From assembly GCA_035647615.1 (NCBI GenBank), contig DASRND010000032.1:62001-126000 (forward strand): a stretch of DNA of 64,000 nucleotides. The letters are read 5' to 3'. The notes under the pieces were generated by a model that was not told the DNA's origin, did no database searches, and saw nothing but the letters and a program-made list of their open reading frames with translations. The DNA is from Bacteroidales bacterium (GTDB lineage: Bacteria > Bacteroidota > Bacteroidia > Bacteroidales > 4484-276). Positions 50,136 to 59,806 of the stretch are shown one piece after another. Position 1 is the stretch's first letter, and each line of letters starts with the position of its first letter. The position numbers and the translations under genes were made by a program.

Positions 50136-50903
50136 ATGGATGACAAAACTGAATTGATTGGAAGCAGTCGGGAGCTATGGCTGATAACCGCATCGCGCAA
50201 CTTTTTCGCGAGGGTGCATCGGCTGTTCCATCCTCTCCCTTTGTTGGCCTGGCTATCGATGTGGCTGTTGACGTCTGTTTTGGTTTTGCTGCTGTTTTTT
50301 CTGTTTGCATTGCCATGGCTTCAAAATCTTCAGCCTTTTTTCTATGCGCCGCAGGCAAAGATAGAATCTGTGTCAGGCGATGCCGAACAATCGGGTGCCA
50401 TGATGGCGATGATCGAAAAAGATATTGCCAGACAGCAAAAGGTGCTGGCAACAAAAATGCCCCGCACCAACTTTCTGGTCATCAACACCCGCGAGAACAA
50501 ATTTACGCTTCGCTCCGGCGATGATGCTTTGCGTTCCGGTTTTTGCTCCACCGGGAGTTACACATTGCTGGTAAAATCGGATAAAGAAAAGTGGGCTTTC
50601 CAGACGCCGCGTGGCGTGCTGACGGTGCGTAGCAAGACCTCTTCGCCGGTTTGGAAAAAACCCGACTGGGCTTTTGTGGAAGAAGGCCTGCCTGTCCCCT
50701 CTGCCAATCATCCTTCGCGCTACGACTATTCCACCCTGGGCGACTATGCGCTCTATCTTGGCGACGGATACCTGATTCATGGTACGCTTTATCAACGATT
50801 GCTCGGGTTGCCCGTTACGCATGGCTGCATCCGTCTGGGCGACGATGATCTGGAAGCCATCTATAAAGCCATGCCGACTGGGGCCAAAGTTTTTATTTAT
50901 TAA
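50136..50903 (+). CDS. Membrane-anchored L,D-transpeptidase (YkuD), 255 aa
   Basis: One membrane helix at about residues 38-62 (LLAWLSMWLLTSVLVLLLFF) leads to a periplasmic YkuD domain. NFLVINTRENKFTLRSGDDA opens it, and the active site is LIHGT and LPVTHGCIRLGDDDL, with the catalytic Cys. This active site form, HGT...HGCIRL, is typical of the common YkuD type. It lies 19 bases after the first YkuD gene and 25 bases before a membrane protein gene. The two enzymes differ in architecture, so they may have distinct substrates. Confidence 0.9.
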   Translation: MDDKTELIGSSRELWLITASRNFFARVHRLFHPLPLLAWLSMWLLTSVLVLLLFFLFALPWLQNLQPFFYAPQAKIESVSGDAEQSGAMMAMIEKDIARQQKVLATKMPRTNFLVINTRENKFTLRSGDDALRSGFCSTGSYTLLVKSDKEKWAFQTPRGVLTVRSKTSSPVWKKPDWAFVEEGLPVPSANHPSRYDYSTLGDYALYLGDGYLIHGTLYQRLLGLPVTHGCIRLGDDDLEAIYKAMPTGAKVFIY

Positions 50904-50928
50904 TAATTAGATTTTTCTATAATTCCCG

Positions 50929-51729
50929 ATGTCAAAACAAGATGCACCACGCGATTACCGGCGACTGAAAAGGTCGATAGCTTACCTGCTTGCAGCAGCC
51001 GTTGCCGTAGTAATTTTGTATGCTTCCACAATGGCTTTTATGGCAGTGCGTGAAACCTCGCGGCGACTAACCGAAGAGTTTAACGCCGACGTGGTACAGC
51101 CTGAATATTTGCAAACGCACAACGATACGGCTTACTGGCAGCGGCTTGCCTACAATGCATTGCTCAGATCGCGCGCCTCGATGATGGCTGCCGATTCGGC
51201 CAGCCTCACCATCGATCTGGTGCAGAAAACCATAGCGCTTGAGCTGCATGGAGTGGTCGTTCACAAAGCTGATATTGGCAAAAGTGAAACCAGTCGCCTC
51301 TTTTCACAAACAGACCCCGTGTATTGGATCAGAATGTTTTCGGAACCCCACGTCTCCGACAGCAGCGTGTCGTCGGTAAGTAAACAGACCTTTCTAATAA
51401 AAAATGCTCCACGCGACACCACCGAAAATAATGCCCTTGCGCTGGCACTGCCTGACACATCGATGAATCAACCAATATTTTTTACACTTTATCTTACCAA
51501 CGGAATAGCTATCAACGTTTACCAACAGGAAAAAGCTTCCGGTTTTGCCCTGCAGAAATATGACTTTGCCCGTCGTAATGCTGTGTTAAGTAATTTTATC
51601 CGCAGCATCAGCCGGCTGGAAGTACCGGATTATACGCCTGCCATCGACATCTACATCCCGGCACGCGACGCACGCACCCTCTACAAAGCGCTTCCTTTGG
51701 AGCCTTTCATTACGCTGAGATTGGTGTAG
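50929..51729 (+). CDS. Membrane-anchored protein of unknown function, 266 aa
   Basis: An N-terminal helix (SIAYLLAAAVAVVILYASTM, about 16-35) anchors a periplasmic domain of about 220 residues. That domain has DSASLTIDLVQKTIALELHG, TLYLTNGIAINVYQQEKASG and ends FITLRLV. No family is recognised. It is the third gene of the L,D-transpeptidase cluster and has the same envelope location, so it may be a partner of the YkuD enzymes. Confidence 0.75.
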   Translation: MSKQDAPRDYRRLKRSIAYLLAAAVAVVILYASTMAFMAVRETSRRLTEEFNADVVQPEYLQTHNDTAYWQRLAYNALLRSRASMMAADSASLTIDLVQKTIALELHGVVVHKADIGKSETSRLFSQTDPVYWIRMFSEPHVSDSSVSSVSKQTFLIKNAPRDTTENNALALALPDTSMNQPIFFTLYLTNGIAINVYQQEKASGFALQKYDFARRNAVLSNFIRSISRLEVPDYTPAIDIYIPARDARTLYKALPLEPFITLRLV

Positions 51730-51770
51730 CAGGTTTCGACTTAATTTGGCTCCGCTCACCAGCCGACGCT

Positions 51771-51816
51771 CAACCAGCGGGGCAACCAGCGGGGCAACCA
51801 GCGGGGCAACCAGCGG
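51771..51816. repeat. 12-bp tandem repeat, about 3.7 units
   Basis: The unit CAACCAGCGGGG repeats head to tail, ending in a diverged unit with CGGCGAA. Confidence 0.8.
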
Positions 51817-51910
51817 CGAAACTGCCGGGTGGCGTTGTGAAAATTTTATTATTTGTTTCATGGAAAAGAAGGGACTCTTTAAATTTCTCAATTCTGCCCT
51901 CAACATTTTC

Positions 51911-51986
51911 TATAATGTCACTCCTTCGGAGTTTGTTTTTTGTTGTTGATCCTGTTGCTATAATCCTGTCACTCCTTCGGGGTTGG
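51911..51986. repeat. Two copies of an ACTCCTTCGG dispersed repeat
   Basis: TATAATGTCACTCCTTCGG (51911) and TATAATCCTGTCACTCCTTC (51959). The reverse complement family, CCCCGAAGGGTTGACATTAT, is at 62186. Each has a short CTCC-TTCGG-GGAG hairpin-like core. Confidence 0.65.
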
Positions 51987-52257
51987 CTTTGTGAGAGATT
52001 CCTGTAATACAAATAGGAAAACCGATGTCGTCCCGTTAGTGCTTTGTCGGAAAACACCCCGCCTTCTAAGGGCTGTGATATTTGAAATGTGTACTGAAAG
52101 ACTGAGGACTGAAGCCTGGATTGTGAACTGAAGCCTGAGAAATAAAAACTCTGGGCTGAAGACTGCCTCATGTTTCCCTGCCGCCTGAAGCCTGCCGACT
52201 TTCTCCCTTACCTGACAAAAAAATTGGAAAGGAGGCTGCTTTTTAAATTCATTTAAC

Positions 52258-52265
52258 TATTTTTG
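52258..52265 (+). promoter_or_regulatory. -7 box for the lamin-tail gene
   Basis: TATTTTTG lies 36 bases before the start at 52302. A TTGG at 52224 is too far upstream to be a good -33 box. Confidence 0.45.
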
Positions 52266-52301
52266 CAGCTATTAAAAATTCTAAAATTAAAATTCTTAAT
52301 C

Positions 52302-53378
52302 ATGAAAAAATCATTACTTTTTATTGCAATGTTCTTTGTAGCTGTGTTTGTTACAGCCCAAACTGACCTTTTCTTTTCAGAATATGTGGAGGGCAGCGGA
52401 AATAACAAAGCTGTCGAAATCTACAATCCAACCAACCAGGCCATCGACCTGACCAACTATTGGGTAGTTCGTTACAGTAATGGGGAAACCACATTTACAA
52501 GCGGAGGCATTACGCAACTTACCGGTACGCTGGAGCCTTACAAAACTTTTGTACTTGTAAACGGGCAAACCACCAGCACGCCTACATCACCTGCTTGTGA
52601 TCCCATATTGCAGGCTATGGCCGATCAGCTGGACCATGATTATCCTGCACCTACCTACATGAATGGCAACGATGCCATCGCTTTATTAAAAACTCCAAAT
52701 GGCGAACCCCCACTGGAAAATGGAACCAATGTTAAATCTGTGGATCTGATCGGACAGGTTGGTCTGGGAGCCGCAATCTCCGCCGAAACCGGATGGTCAT
52801 ACGTGAAGGATTCTACGATTACTTATAGTAATTCGGCTGGTGAGCCGGTTACCGGTAAGGTGATTAATTACATCGTACAAAAGAGGGCTACCAATGGTTC
52901 TGATTTTGGTCCCTTTTGGATGTCGTGGACTTCTGACCACTCACTGATTCGTAAACCTGAAGTTGTTGAGGGAGTTATTAAAAATCCAGAACCTTTCAAG
53001 GTTAGTCAGGAATGGGATACCGTGCCAGGACAAATAGATCCTATAACCGGCCACATTGTTTATAAAGATATCTGGGATAATCTGGGGTAGCATTATTGTG
53101 TTGCTGATCCTTCGGCAATTGATGAGCTTGGTTTAGATGGAACTTTAAATATTTACCCCAACCCCGTAATAGCTGATCATTTTACCCTTTCGTCGAACAA
53201 AATGATGAAATCCGTTCAGATTTTTGATCTGTTGGGAAAACAGGTTTCAGAGCAAACATTTGCCAATCCGCTCAGTGAAGCCGAAGTGGTGTTAGAGACA
53301 AGTTATCACGGGCTTTATCTGGTGAAAATTAACTTCCTGAATGGTGCAACCACCACACAAAAGATTCTCGTAAAATAG
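52302..53378 (+). CDS. Secreted lamin-tail protein split from its T9SS tail by an in-frame amber codon
   Basis: The signal peptide is SLLFIAMFFVAVFVTAQ. Residues about 22-110 form a lamin-tail domain (LFFSEYVEGSGNNKAVEIYN, DLTNYWVVRY), often found beside extracellular nucleases. TAG at 53088-53090 stops the frame after DIWDNLG. The same frame then stays open to 53378 with HYCVADPS, LNIYPNPVIADHFTLSS, SVQIFDLLGKQV and GLYLVKINFL-TTQKILVK, a normal T9SS type A sorting domain. The full frame is 358 codons with the stop read through. Either a point mutation disables secretion or readthrough makes a secreted form; an assembly error is possible. Confidence 0.8.
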
Positions 53379-53404
53379 TTCATACCATACCGCCAAATCA
53401 GAAG

Positions 53405-53445
53405 AACACCTGTGTACATCAAGACGACCGTACAGGTGTTTTTTT
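53405..53445 (+). terminator. Terminator before the TonB receptor gene
   Basis: AACACCTGT(G)TAC and GTACAGGTGTT form a hairpin followed by seven T, ahead of the receptor start at 53467. Confidence 0.8.
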
Positions 53446-53466
53446 GGCTTTTTAAAGACACGAATT

Positions 53467-56253
53467 ATGAATTACAAAATTTTATTTTTCTCCTTGTTTT
53501 TTGCCTGCAGTATTTCTGTTTTGGCACAAAAGCAAACGGTAAGCGGCGTGGTGAAAGACGTCTTTTTAGGAGAAACTCTTATTGGCGCCAATGTGCTTCT
53601 TAAAGGAACCGTAACGGGAGCCGTCACTGATATTGAGGGGAACTTCTCTTTTCAGTTGGAGCGGGGCACGTATACTTTGGTTGCCTCCTATGTAGGTTAC
53701 GAAAGCCAAACCAAGGAGATCACGGTTGCCGACAGGCCGGTGGGAGTGAATTTTAATCTTGAAACGATACAGCTGGATGAGGTTTCGATTATTGGTGATG
53801 TAGCCCGGTCGCGCGAAACGCCTGTAGCTTTTGTTACTATTTTGCCAGCGAAAATTGAAGAACGCCTTGCCGGCCAGGATATTCCGATGCTGCTCAATAG
53901 AACTCCCGGCGTATATGCAACCCAGCAAGGCGGTGGCGACGGCGATGCGCGCATTACCATTCGCGGTTTCAGCCAGCGCAATGTGGCGGTGATGCTCGAC
54001 GGTATTCCGGTAAACGATATGGAAAACGGTTGGGTGTATTGGAGCAACTGGTTTGGGCTCGATGCTGTTACCCGAAGCATTCAGGTTCAGCGCGGGCTGG
54101 GAGCTTCCAAACTGGCACTGCCTTCGGTGGGAGGTACCATGAATATTCTTACTAAAGGCATCGAAGCCAAGCGCTCGATAAGCATCGCACAAAGCGTGGA
54201 TGGTTATGGAAAATCAACCACAAACCTTGGCTATACTTCCGGCGCTCTGAAGGGCGGATGGAGTGTGACATTGGCAGGAGCCTACAAATCCGGCAAAGGA
54301 TGGGTAGATCAGACTGATGTGAAAGCCTGGTTTTTCTTTGCCAAAGTGGACAAGCGCTGGGGCAAACATATCACCAGCTTTACGGGATTTGGCGCACCCC
54401 AGACGCATATTCAACGTAGTTATAAACGTGCCATTGCTGCTTACGATACTGAATTTGCAAGGGAACATGGCGTGGATCCGGAAGATTTCCCTTCAATTAA
54501 CAACCAGGGCAAAGGCTACAGCCAGCACTGGGGATACCTGCAACGCAATGCCGAACAATGGAACGGCGATTCTACTGCACGCGTTATGAATCCCGATGCA
54601 AGCAGGGATGTACTGAACGAAAAAACCAACACTTATTTCAAGCCGCAGTTTAGCGTGCGCGACCTGTGGACCATAAACAGCAAATTTACCATCTCGAATA
54701 TCATTTACGCATCACTTGGCACAGGCGGCGGATACGGTACCAGAAGCAGCTTGAAAAACACCAACCTGATTACCAATAAAGATGTCGAAAATAATCCGGA
54801 GACTTTCTATGCTGATGAGATAGGTCAGATAAACTGGCAAGGCATTTATAATGCTAACTCAAAACCTACCAATTCACCATTCGGTATGGTTTATCCGATC
54901 AATCCGCTCTATAGCGACAAACTTTATTACTCTAACAATTACATGGTGCGGAGCAACAACAATCACAGATGGTACGGTTTGTTATCGACTTTCAATTATG
55001 ATATAAATGATAAGTTCAACTGGTCGGGCGGAATAGATTTACGTACCTACACCGCGGAGCACTACATGGAAATCACTGATTTGTTGGGTGGGGATTATGC
55101 TATTGATACTTATGATAAAAGAAACGATTATTCTGCCAATCCTCAGCTGGCGGTGAAGAAGGTGGGCGATAAAGTATATTATTACGACGATGGCCTGGTA
55201 AATTGGGGCGGTTTGTTTACACAGGTTGAATACAAAACAGGAAACCTCTCCTCTTTTATCAATCTCACCTCATCAGCAAGCGGGTATAAAAAGAAAGATT
55301 ATTTTGGTAACAAAGAATCCGACTGGAAATACAAGCCAGGCTTCACCGTGAAAGCCGGAGCCAATTATAATCTGTCGGAACGCAACAACGTATTTTTTAA
55401 TATTGGCTATCTTTCCAAAACCCGGGATTTCAAATATTACTTCCAGGGTCATACAGCTAACTTCCTCGCTGATTCATTATCAAAAAACGAAATTGTAAAA
55501 GCGATCGAACTTGGTTATTCCTACAACAGCACAAAGTTTTCGGCTAACATAAATGCTTATTACACCAGGTGGGAAAATAAACCCACCCAGCAGGTGCGCG
55601 GTAAATATGAAGATCCTTTCACTGGTACCGAAGGTTACACTTATGGCGATATCCCCGGAATGGATGCCCTTCATAAAGGTATCGAACTGGATTTCATCTA
55701 CAAAATACGGCGCAACCTCGATTTCCAGGGATTAGTTTCTGTGGGCGATTGGATATGGGATAAAAAAATAAATAATCTGCAAATGTACTTCACCGATAAT
55801 AACCAGCCCGCCAATAAGCTGAGTTTTGATGCAACAGGTATTCATGTGGGCGATGCTGCACAAACCCAACTGGGCGCCAGCTTGCGCTGGGAACCTTTGA
55901 AAGGATGGTACATCGAAGGAAGCACCACTTATTTCGATCGCTATTATTCCGATTTCAACCCCGAAGAGACTACGGATGAACTTGGTAACCCGGTTGAACC
56001 CTGGAGAATACCGGCCTATAACCTGGTGGATTTTCATACCGGCTATCGTTTCAAATTGCATAGCCTGGATAAGTTTGGATTTACCATCAAACTCAATGTG
56101 CTCAATGTGTTGAACGAACAATACATCTCCGACGCCAAGAACAACGATGGCTATATTCAACGCACTTTCAACACGTTTGATGCACGCTCGGCTGCTGTAT
56201 TTATGGGTGCAGGAACACAATTTATTGCTTCGCTCAAAATCGTAATTTATTAA
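53467..56253 (+). CDS. TonB-dependent outer-membrane receptor, 928 aa
   Basis: A signal peptide (ILFFSLFFACSISVLAQ) precedes a carboxypeptidase-regulatory-like domain (about 20-95, VSGVVKDVFLGETLIGANVL). The plug domain (about 120-235) has LNRTPGVYATQQGGGDGDARITIRGF and AVMLDGIPVNDMENGWVYWS. The C-terminal part is a 22-strand barrel ending in the aromatic residue pattern (AGTQFIASLKIVIY). It imports a ligand with TonB energy. It lies between the lamin-tail gene and the phospholipase-D-like gene, 20 bases before the latter, so the ligand may be a product of their action, for example nucleotides or phospholipid parts. Confidence 0.93.
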   Translation: MNYKILFFSLFFACSISVLAQKQTVSGVVKDVFLGETLIGANVLLKGTVTGAVTDIEGNFSFQLERGTYTLVASYVGYESQTKEITVADRPVGVNFNLETIQLDEVSIIGDVARSRETPVAFVTILPAKIEERLAGQDIPMLLNRTPGVYATQQGGGDGDARITIRGFSQRNVAVMLDGIPVNDMENGWVYWSNWFGLDAVTRSIQVQRGLGASKLALPSVGGTMNILTKGIEAKRSISIAQSVDGYGKSTTNLGYTSGALKGGWSVTLAGAYKSGKGWVDQTDVKAWFFFAKVDKRWGKHITSFTGFGAPQTHIQRSYKRAIAAYDTEFAREHGVDPEDFPSINNQGKGYSQHWGYLQRNAEQWNGDSTARVMNPDASRDVLNEKTNTYFKPQFSVRDLWTINSKFTISNIIYASLGTGGGYGTRSSLKNTNLITNKDVENNPETFYADEIGQINWQGIYNANSKPTNSPFGMVYPINPLYSDKLYYSNNYMVRSNNNHRWYGLLSTFNYDINDKFNWSGGIDLRTYTAEHYMEITDLLGGDYAIDTYDKRNDYSANPQLAVKKVGDKVYYYDDGLVNWGGLFTQVEYKTGNLSSFINLTSSASGYKKKDYFGNKESDWKYKPGFTVKAGANYNLSERNNVFFNIGYLSKTRDFKYYFQGHTANFLADSLSKNEIVKAIELGYSYNSTKFSANINAYYTRWENKPTQQVRGKYEDPFTGTEGYTYGDIPGMDALHKGIELDFIYKIRRNLDFQGLVSVGDWIWDKKINNLQMYFTDNNQPANKLSFDATGIHVGDAAQTQLGASLRWEPLKGWYIEGSTTYFDRYYSDFNPEETTDELGNPVEPWRIPAYNLVDFHTGYRFKLHSLDKFGFTIKLNVLNVLNEQYISDAKNNDGYIQRTFNTFDARSAAVFMGAGTQFIASLKIVIY

Positions 56254-56273
56254 TAACCTTTACTATCATTACC

Positions 56274-58802
56274 ATGAGAAATTCATTACTTACTCTTTTA
56301 TTTTTATTTGGCATTTTCACCTTAGGCTTTGCGCAAAATACTATTCTCGAAGCCCGCGGAATGTCCATAGGCTCCACAATTACCGTTAAAGGTATTGCTA
56401 CCAATGGATCGGAGATGGACCCTATTCGTTATCTTCAAGACCAAACCGCCGGCATTGCTGCTTATGGTTCAAAGGTTACCGGCGTAAATCGTGGCGATAC
56501 CATTACCGTTACCGGTACCCTGAAAAATTACAACCAGCTTCTGGAAATTGATCCGGTGACCACTGTGGTTATTAATTCTACCGGAAATCCAGTGCCACAG
56601 CCTATTGTGCTTACACCCAACCAAATTGCTGAAGCATACGAAGGGATGCTGGTGAAAATAAACCATGTTATTTTTATTGATGCCGGGCAGCTCTTTACTG
56701 GAAACACCAAATATCAATTCAGCGCCAACGGCCAATCAGGGTTTATTTATGTTAAAAATGGCCAAAATATGGTGGGTACCGTTATCCCTACAGGCGAAGT
56801 AGATATTACAGCCATCTGCTCGCAATTTCATTATTCCAATCCTTACGACGGTTATCAATTGCTGCCCCGTGACCTGGATGATATCTCCCTGACCAGCGCC
56901 ATTTATCTCACCGGCACTTTGAGCAATACTGATTTCACCAAGAGTTCGCTTAGCTTTCACTGGAGCACCAATGTGGCAGGAACCACCGAATTGTTTTACG
57001 GCTCAACTGCCGAATCGGTTGCCGACAACCACACTTCCATTTCTGGAAGTTCGATGGATCACCAACTTCAGGTTTCTGATTTGAATGCAGGCGAAATTAC
57101 CTGGGTGCAGGCCTTTTCGGTGAGTGGAAACGATACAGCATATTCAGCCGTAACCTCCTTTGCAACCATCTCTAATTCGAGTGGCGAAATGATCGCCTAC
57201 TTCAACTCACCTGTCGATGTTTCTTATTCTAATGGGGTAAACGCCATTTATCTTCCGTCTACCATGGACGATACGCTCATCAGCTATATCAATCGCGCAA
57301 AATACACCATCGACTTCACCATTTATAATTTTAACAACAGTGGCATTAGCAACATCAGTAATGCCTTGAAAGCTGCTGCCAACCGCGGCGTGCGAGTGCG
57401 GGTGATTGGTTGCGGAACCACCGCCAATATGGGTATTGATGAACTGCTCAACTCGGCCGTTCATGTGCTTATCGGTCCATCAGGTTATCAGCGCACCGGC
57501 ATCATGCACAACAAGTTTATTGTTTTCGACGCACACTCCCCCAATCCCAACGATCCGCTGGTATGGACGGGATCTACCAACTTTACCAATAGCCAGATTA
57601 ACCTGGATGCCAACAATGTGATTATTGTTCAGGACCAGAGTCTGGCGCGCACTTACCAGATCGAATTTGAAGAAATGTGGGGATCGTATGGTGACGAGCC
57701 AAATTCAGCCAAAGCACTTTTTGGTTCATTCAAAAGAAATAATACGCCGCACGAGTTTGTTATCGGAGGCAAATATGTAGAGTGTTTCTTTAGTCCTTCT
57801 GACGGGGTAAACGCTAAAATTGTGGAAGTAATCAATACCGCCGACAACGATCTGAGCATTGCTACCATGCTGATGACACGCACGGAAATGGCCCAGGCCA
57901 TCGCCGATCGCAAAACAGCCGGTGTGGAGGTAAATGTGATTACCGACAGCGAAGGCAATAATAGTACTACGGTCAATAGTATTCTTTCGGCTGCTTTGTC
58001 GACACATTTTACCTTTGATTATGTTTCAACTGGCATGCTGCACCACAAATACATGATTTTGGATCAATATGCTCCCGCTTCCGACCCGATGGTTTTCACC
58101 GGTTCACACAACTGGAGCGCCGCCGCCGACAATGACAATGATGAGAACACCCTCATTATTCATGATGCAACGCTTGCCAATATCTATTATCAGCAATTCG
58201 TACATCGCTTTACGGAAAATAACGGAATGCTCATCGAACTCACCGAGCCGCCCACAGCTATCAATGATTCGATGGTTATCAATATCGATCAACTGCTGGC
58301 GGTTGCAGTTATGGACAACGACATTATTCAGGCTCCCGTTACCCTTAGTATCGAGACCCCTGCTACACAAGGCGATTCCTACATTCCTTTTGCAAATCCC
58401 AATATCATCAACTATATGCCCGATCAGGGATTTCTTGGTTATGATTCTATCACCTACAAAATTGCCTATCAGGCTGAGCCGGATTTATTTGCTTATGGCA
58501 AAATTTACATCCATGTAATCGACGACAGCGGTATTGAAGATGCTTACCTGCAGAGCACGCTGGATATCTTCCCAAATCCTGCTACCGACGAGCTGACTGT
58601 TCAGATACCCGAGGAGATCAGAGGAGCAACGACTGTTTCGTTTTATAATCTCTTAGGCGAGGAGATCTTGCAGCGAAGCATGACAAACGGAGAACAAAAG
58701 ATGGTTTTAAATATAAAAAGTGCCAAGCTCAGTCCGGGAGTCTATCTTGTAAAAGTTGTTAACGGAGAGAGACTGGCGATGAAAAAACTCGTAATTCAAT
58801 AA
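56274..58802 (+). CDS. Secreted phospholipase-D-like nuclease with T9SS tail, 842 aa
   Basis: After a signal peptide (LLTLLFLFGIFTLGFAQ) come an OB-like domain (about 25-205, MSIGSTITVKGIA) and a FN3-like domain (about 210-295). The catalytic PLD part has two HKD motifs, IMHNKFIVFD and MLHHKYMILD, with ANRGVRVRVIGCG and GSTNFT / GSHNWSAAA after them. The C-terminal LDIFPNPATDELTVQIPEEI and VYLVKVVNGER is a T9SS type A sorting domain. PLD enzymes cleave phosphodiesters in lipids or DNA; the OB-like domain suggests nucleic acid, but this is an inference. It is the last gene of the cluster. Confidence 0.9.
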   Translation: MRNSLLTLLFLFGIFTLGFAQNTILEARGMSIGSTITVKGIATNGSEMDPIRYLQDQTAGIAAYGSKVTGVNRGDTITVTGTLKNYNQLLEIDPVTTVVINSTGNPVPQPIVLTPNQIAEAYEGMLVKINHVIFIDAGQLFTGNTKYQFSANGQSGFIYVKNGQNMVGTVIPTGEVDITAICSQFHYSNPYDGYQLLPRDLDDISLTSAIYLTGTLSNTDFTKSSLSFHWSTNVAGTTELFYGSTAESVADNHTSISGSSMDHQLQVSDLNAGEITWVQAFSVSGNDTAYSAVTSFATISNSSGEMIAYFNSPVDVSYSNGVNAIYLPSTMDDTLISYINRAKYTIDFTIYNFNNSGISNISNALKAAANRGVRVRVIGCGTTANMGIDELLNSAVHVLIGPSGYQRTGIMHNKFIVFDAHSPNPNDPLVWTGSTNFTNSQINLDANNVIIVQDQSLARTYQIEFEEMWGSYGDEPNSAKALFGSFKRNNTPHEFVIGGKYVECFFSPSDGVNAKIVEVINTADNDLSIATMLMTRTEMAQAIADRKTAGVEVNVITDSEGNNSTTVNSILSAALSTHFTFDYVSTGMLHHKYMILDQYAPASDPMVFTGSHNWSAAADNDNDENTLIIHDATLANIYYQQFVHRFTENNGMLIELTEPPTAINDSMVINIDQLLAVAVMDNDIIQAPVTLSIETPATQGDSYIPFANPNIINYMPDQGFLGYDSITYKIAYQAEPDLFAYGKIYIHVIDDSGIEDAYLQSTLDIFPNPATDELTVQIPEEIRGATTVSFYNLLGEEILQRSMTNGEQKMVLNIKSAKLSPGVYLVKVVNGERLAMKKLVIQ

Positions 58803-58824
58803 AGCTTGGATTAATGAAATTGCA

Positions 58825-58861
58825 AATAGCTGTCCTGAAGTTTTGGGACAGCTATTTTTGT
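58825..58861 (+). terminator. Terminator after the phospholipase-D-like gene
   Basis: AAATAGCTGTCC and GGACAGCTATTTTT pair around a short loop and T-run. Confidence 0.85.
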
Positions 58862-59021
58862 TAAGGGCTTTTCAAACGCGGTTTTCAGGCAGCACCTTGA
58901 AAGCCTGATTTTCGGATATTATTATTAGTTTTGTCGATAAGATTTTTAAATGCTGTTATCTGGTGAAAGAGCTGGAGATTTTTAACGATAATTTTAGCCG
59001 GATGGTAGTGATTGTAAAATG

Positions 59022-59029
59022 TAATTTTG
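59022..59029 (+). promoter_or_regulatory. -7 box for the glycosyltransferase
   Basis: TAATTTTG lies 12 bases before the ATG at 59042 and makes that start the likely one. Confidence 0.5.
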
Positions 59030-59041
59030 AAAATTAGAAAA

Positions 59042-59806
59042 ATGGCAGAAAAACTGGTCATCATTCCCACCTACAACGAAAAGGAAAACATCGAAAAGAT
59101 CATCCGGTATGTTTTCAACCTTAAGCACGATTTTCATATTCTGGTTGTCGAAGATGGTTCGCCCGACGGCACCGCAGCTATCGTAAAGCGACTGATGCAG
59201 GAGTTTCCGGAGCAGCTCCACATTCAGGAGCGAAAGGGAAAACTTGGACTTGGCACTGCCTATATCCATGGTTTCAGGTGGGCGCTGGAGCGCAAATATC
59301 AATACATCATTGAGATGGACGCCGACTTTTCTCACAGCCCCGACGATCTCTCGCGCCTGGTGGAAGCGTGCGAAAATGGCGCCGACGTGGCCATCGGTTC
59401 GCGCTATGTGGACAATGTGATCCGTGTGGTAAACTGGCCCATGGGACGTGTGTTGATGTCGTACTTTGCCTCCAAATACGTGAAAGTTATCACCGGTTTA
59501 AAGATTACCGACTCTACCGCCGGTTTTGTTTGCTACACCCGCCGCGTGCTCGAAACCATCGACCTGAGCAAGATCAAATTTATCGGATATGCTTTTCAGA
59601 TAGAGATGAAATTTACGGCCACCAAACTGGGCTTTAAGGTAGTAGAGGTGCCCATCATCTTCACCGACCGCAAAGAAGGAACCTCCAAGATGAACGCCGG
59701 CATTTTTAAAGAAGCGATCTTTGGCGTTATCAAATTAAGGTTTAAAAAGATAGAGCCTGCCGCCGGAAAGGCAAAAGACAAAACCCAAATTCCAAAAGAC
59801 AAATAA
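59042..59806 (+). CDS. Polyprenol-phosphate mannosyltransferase (DPM1-like), 254 aa
   Basis: Family 2 glycosyltransferase that moves mannose or another hexose from a nucleotide sugar to a polyprenyl phosphate at the membrane. It has VIIPTYNEKENIEKI, VVEDGSPDGTAAIV, and the metal motif EMDADFSHSP. RYVDNVIRVVNWPM and STAGFVCYTRRVLETI follow as in the DPM1 family. No C-terminal membrane anchor is visible, which is usual for the short DPM1 form. The last residues, DKTQIPKDK, and the stop come from a palindromic repeat element, so the true C-terminus may have been different. Start from the -7 box at 59022. Confidence 0.9.
   Translation: MAEKLVIIPTYNEKENIEKIIRYVFNLKHDFHILVVEDGSPDGTAAIVKRLMQEFPEQLHIQERKGKLGLGTAYIHGFRWALERKYQYIIEMDADFSHSPDDLSRLVEACENGADVAIGSRYVDNVIRVVNWPMGRVLMSYFASKYVKVITGLKITDSTAGFVCYTRRVLETIDLSKIKFIGYAFQIEMKFTATKLGFKVVEVPIIFTDRKEGTSKMNAGIFKEAIFGVIKLRFKKIEPAAGKAKDKTQIPKDK

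Larger units (their letters stand above)
51730..52301. other. Long intergenic stretch with several repeats, no gene
   Basis: It contains a 12-bp tandem repeat (51771), two copies of an ACTCCTTCGG repeat (51911 and 51959) and, from 52080 to 52200, CTGAAGCCTG-type degenerate repeats. No gene is seen. A -7 box for the next gene is at 52258. Confidence 0.6.
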
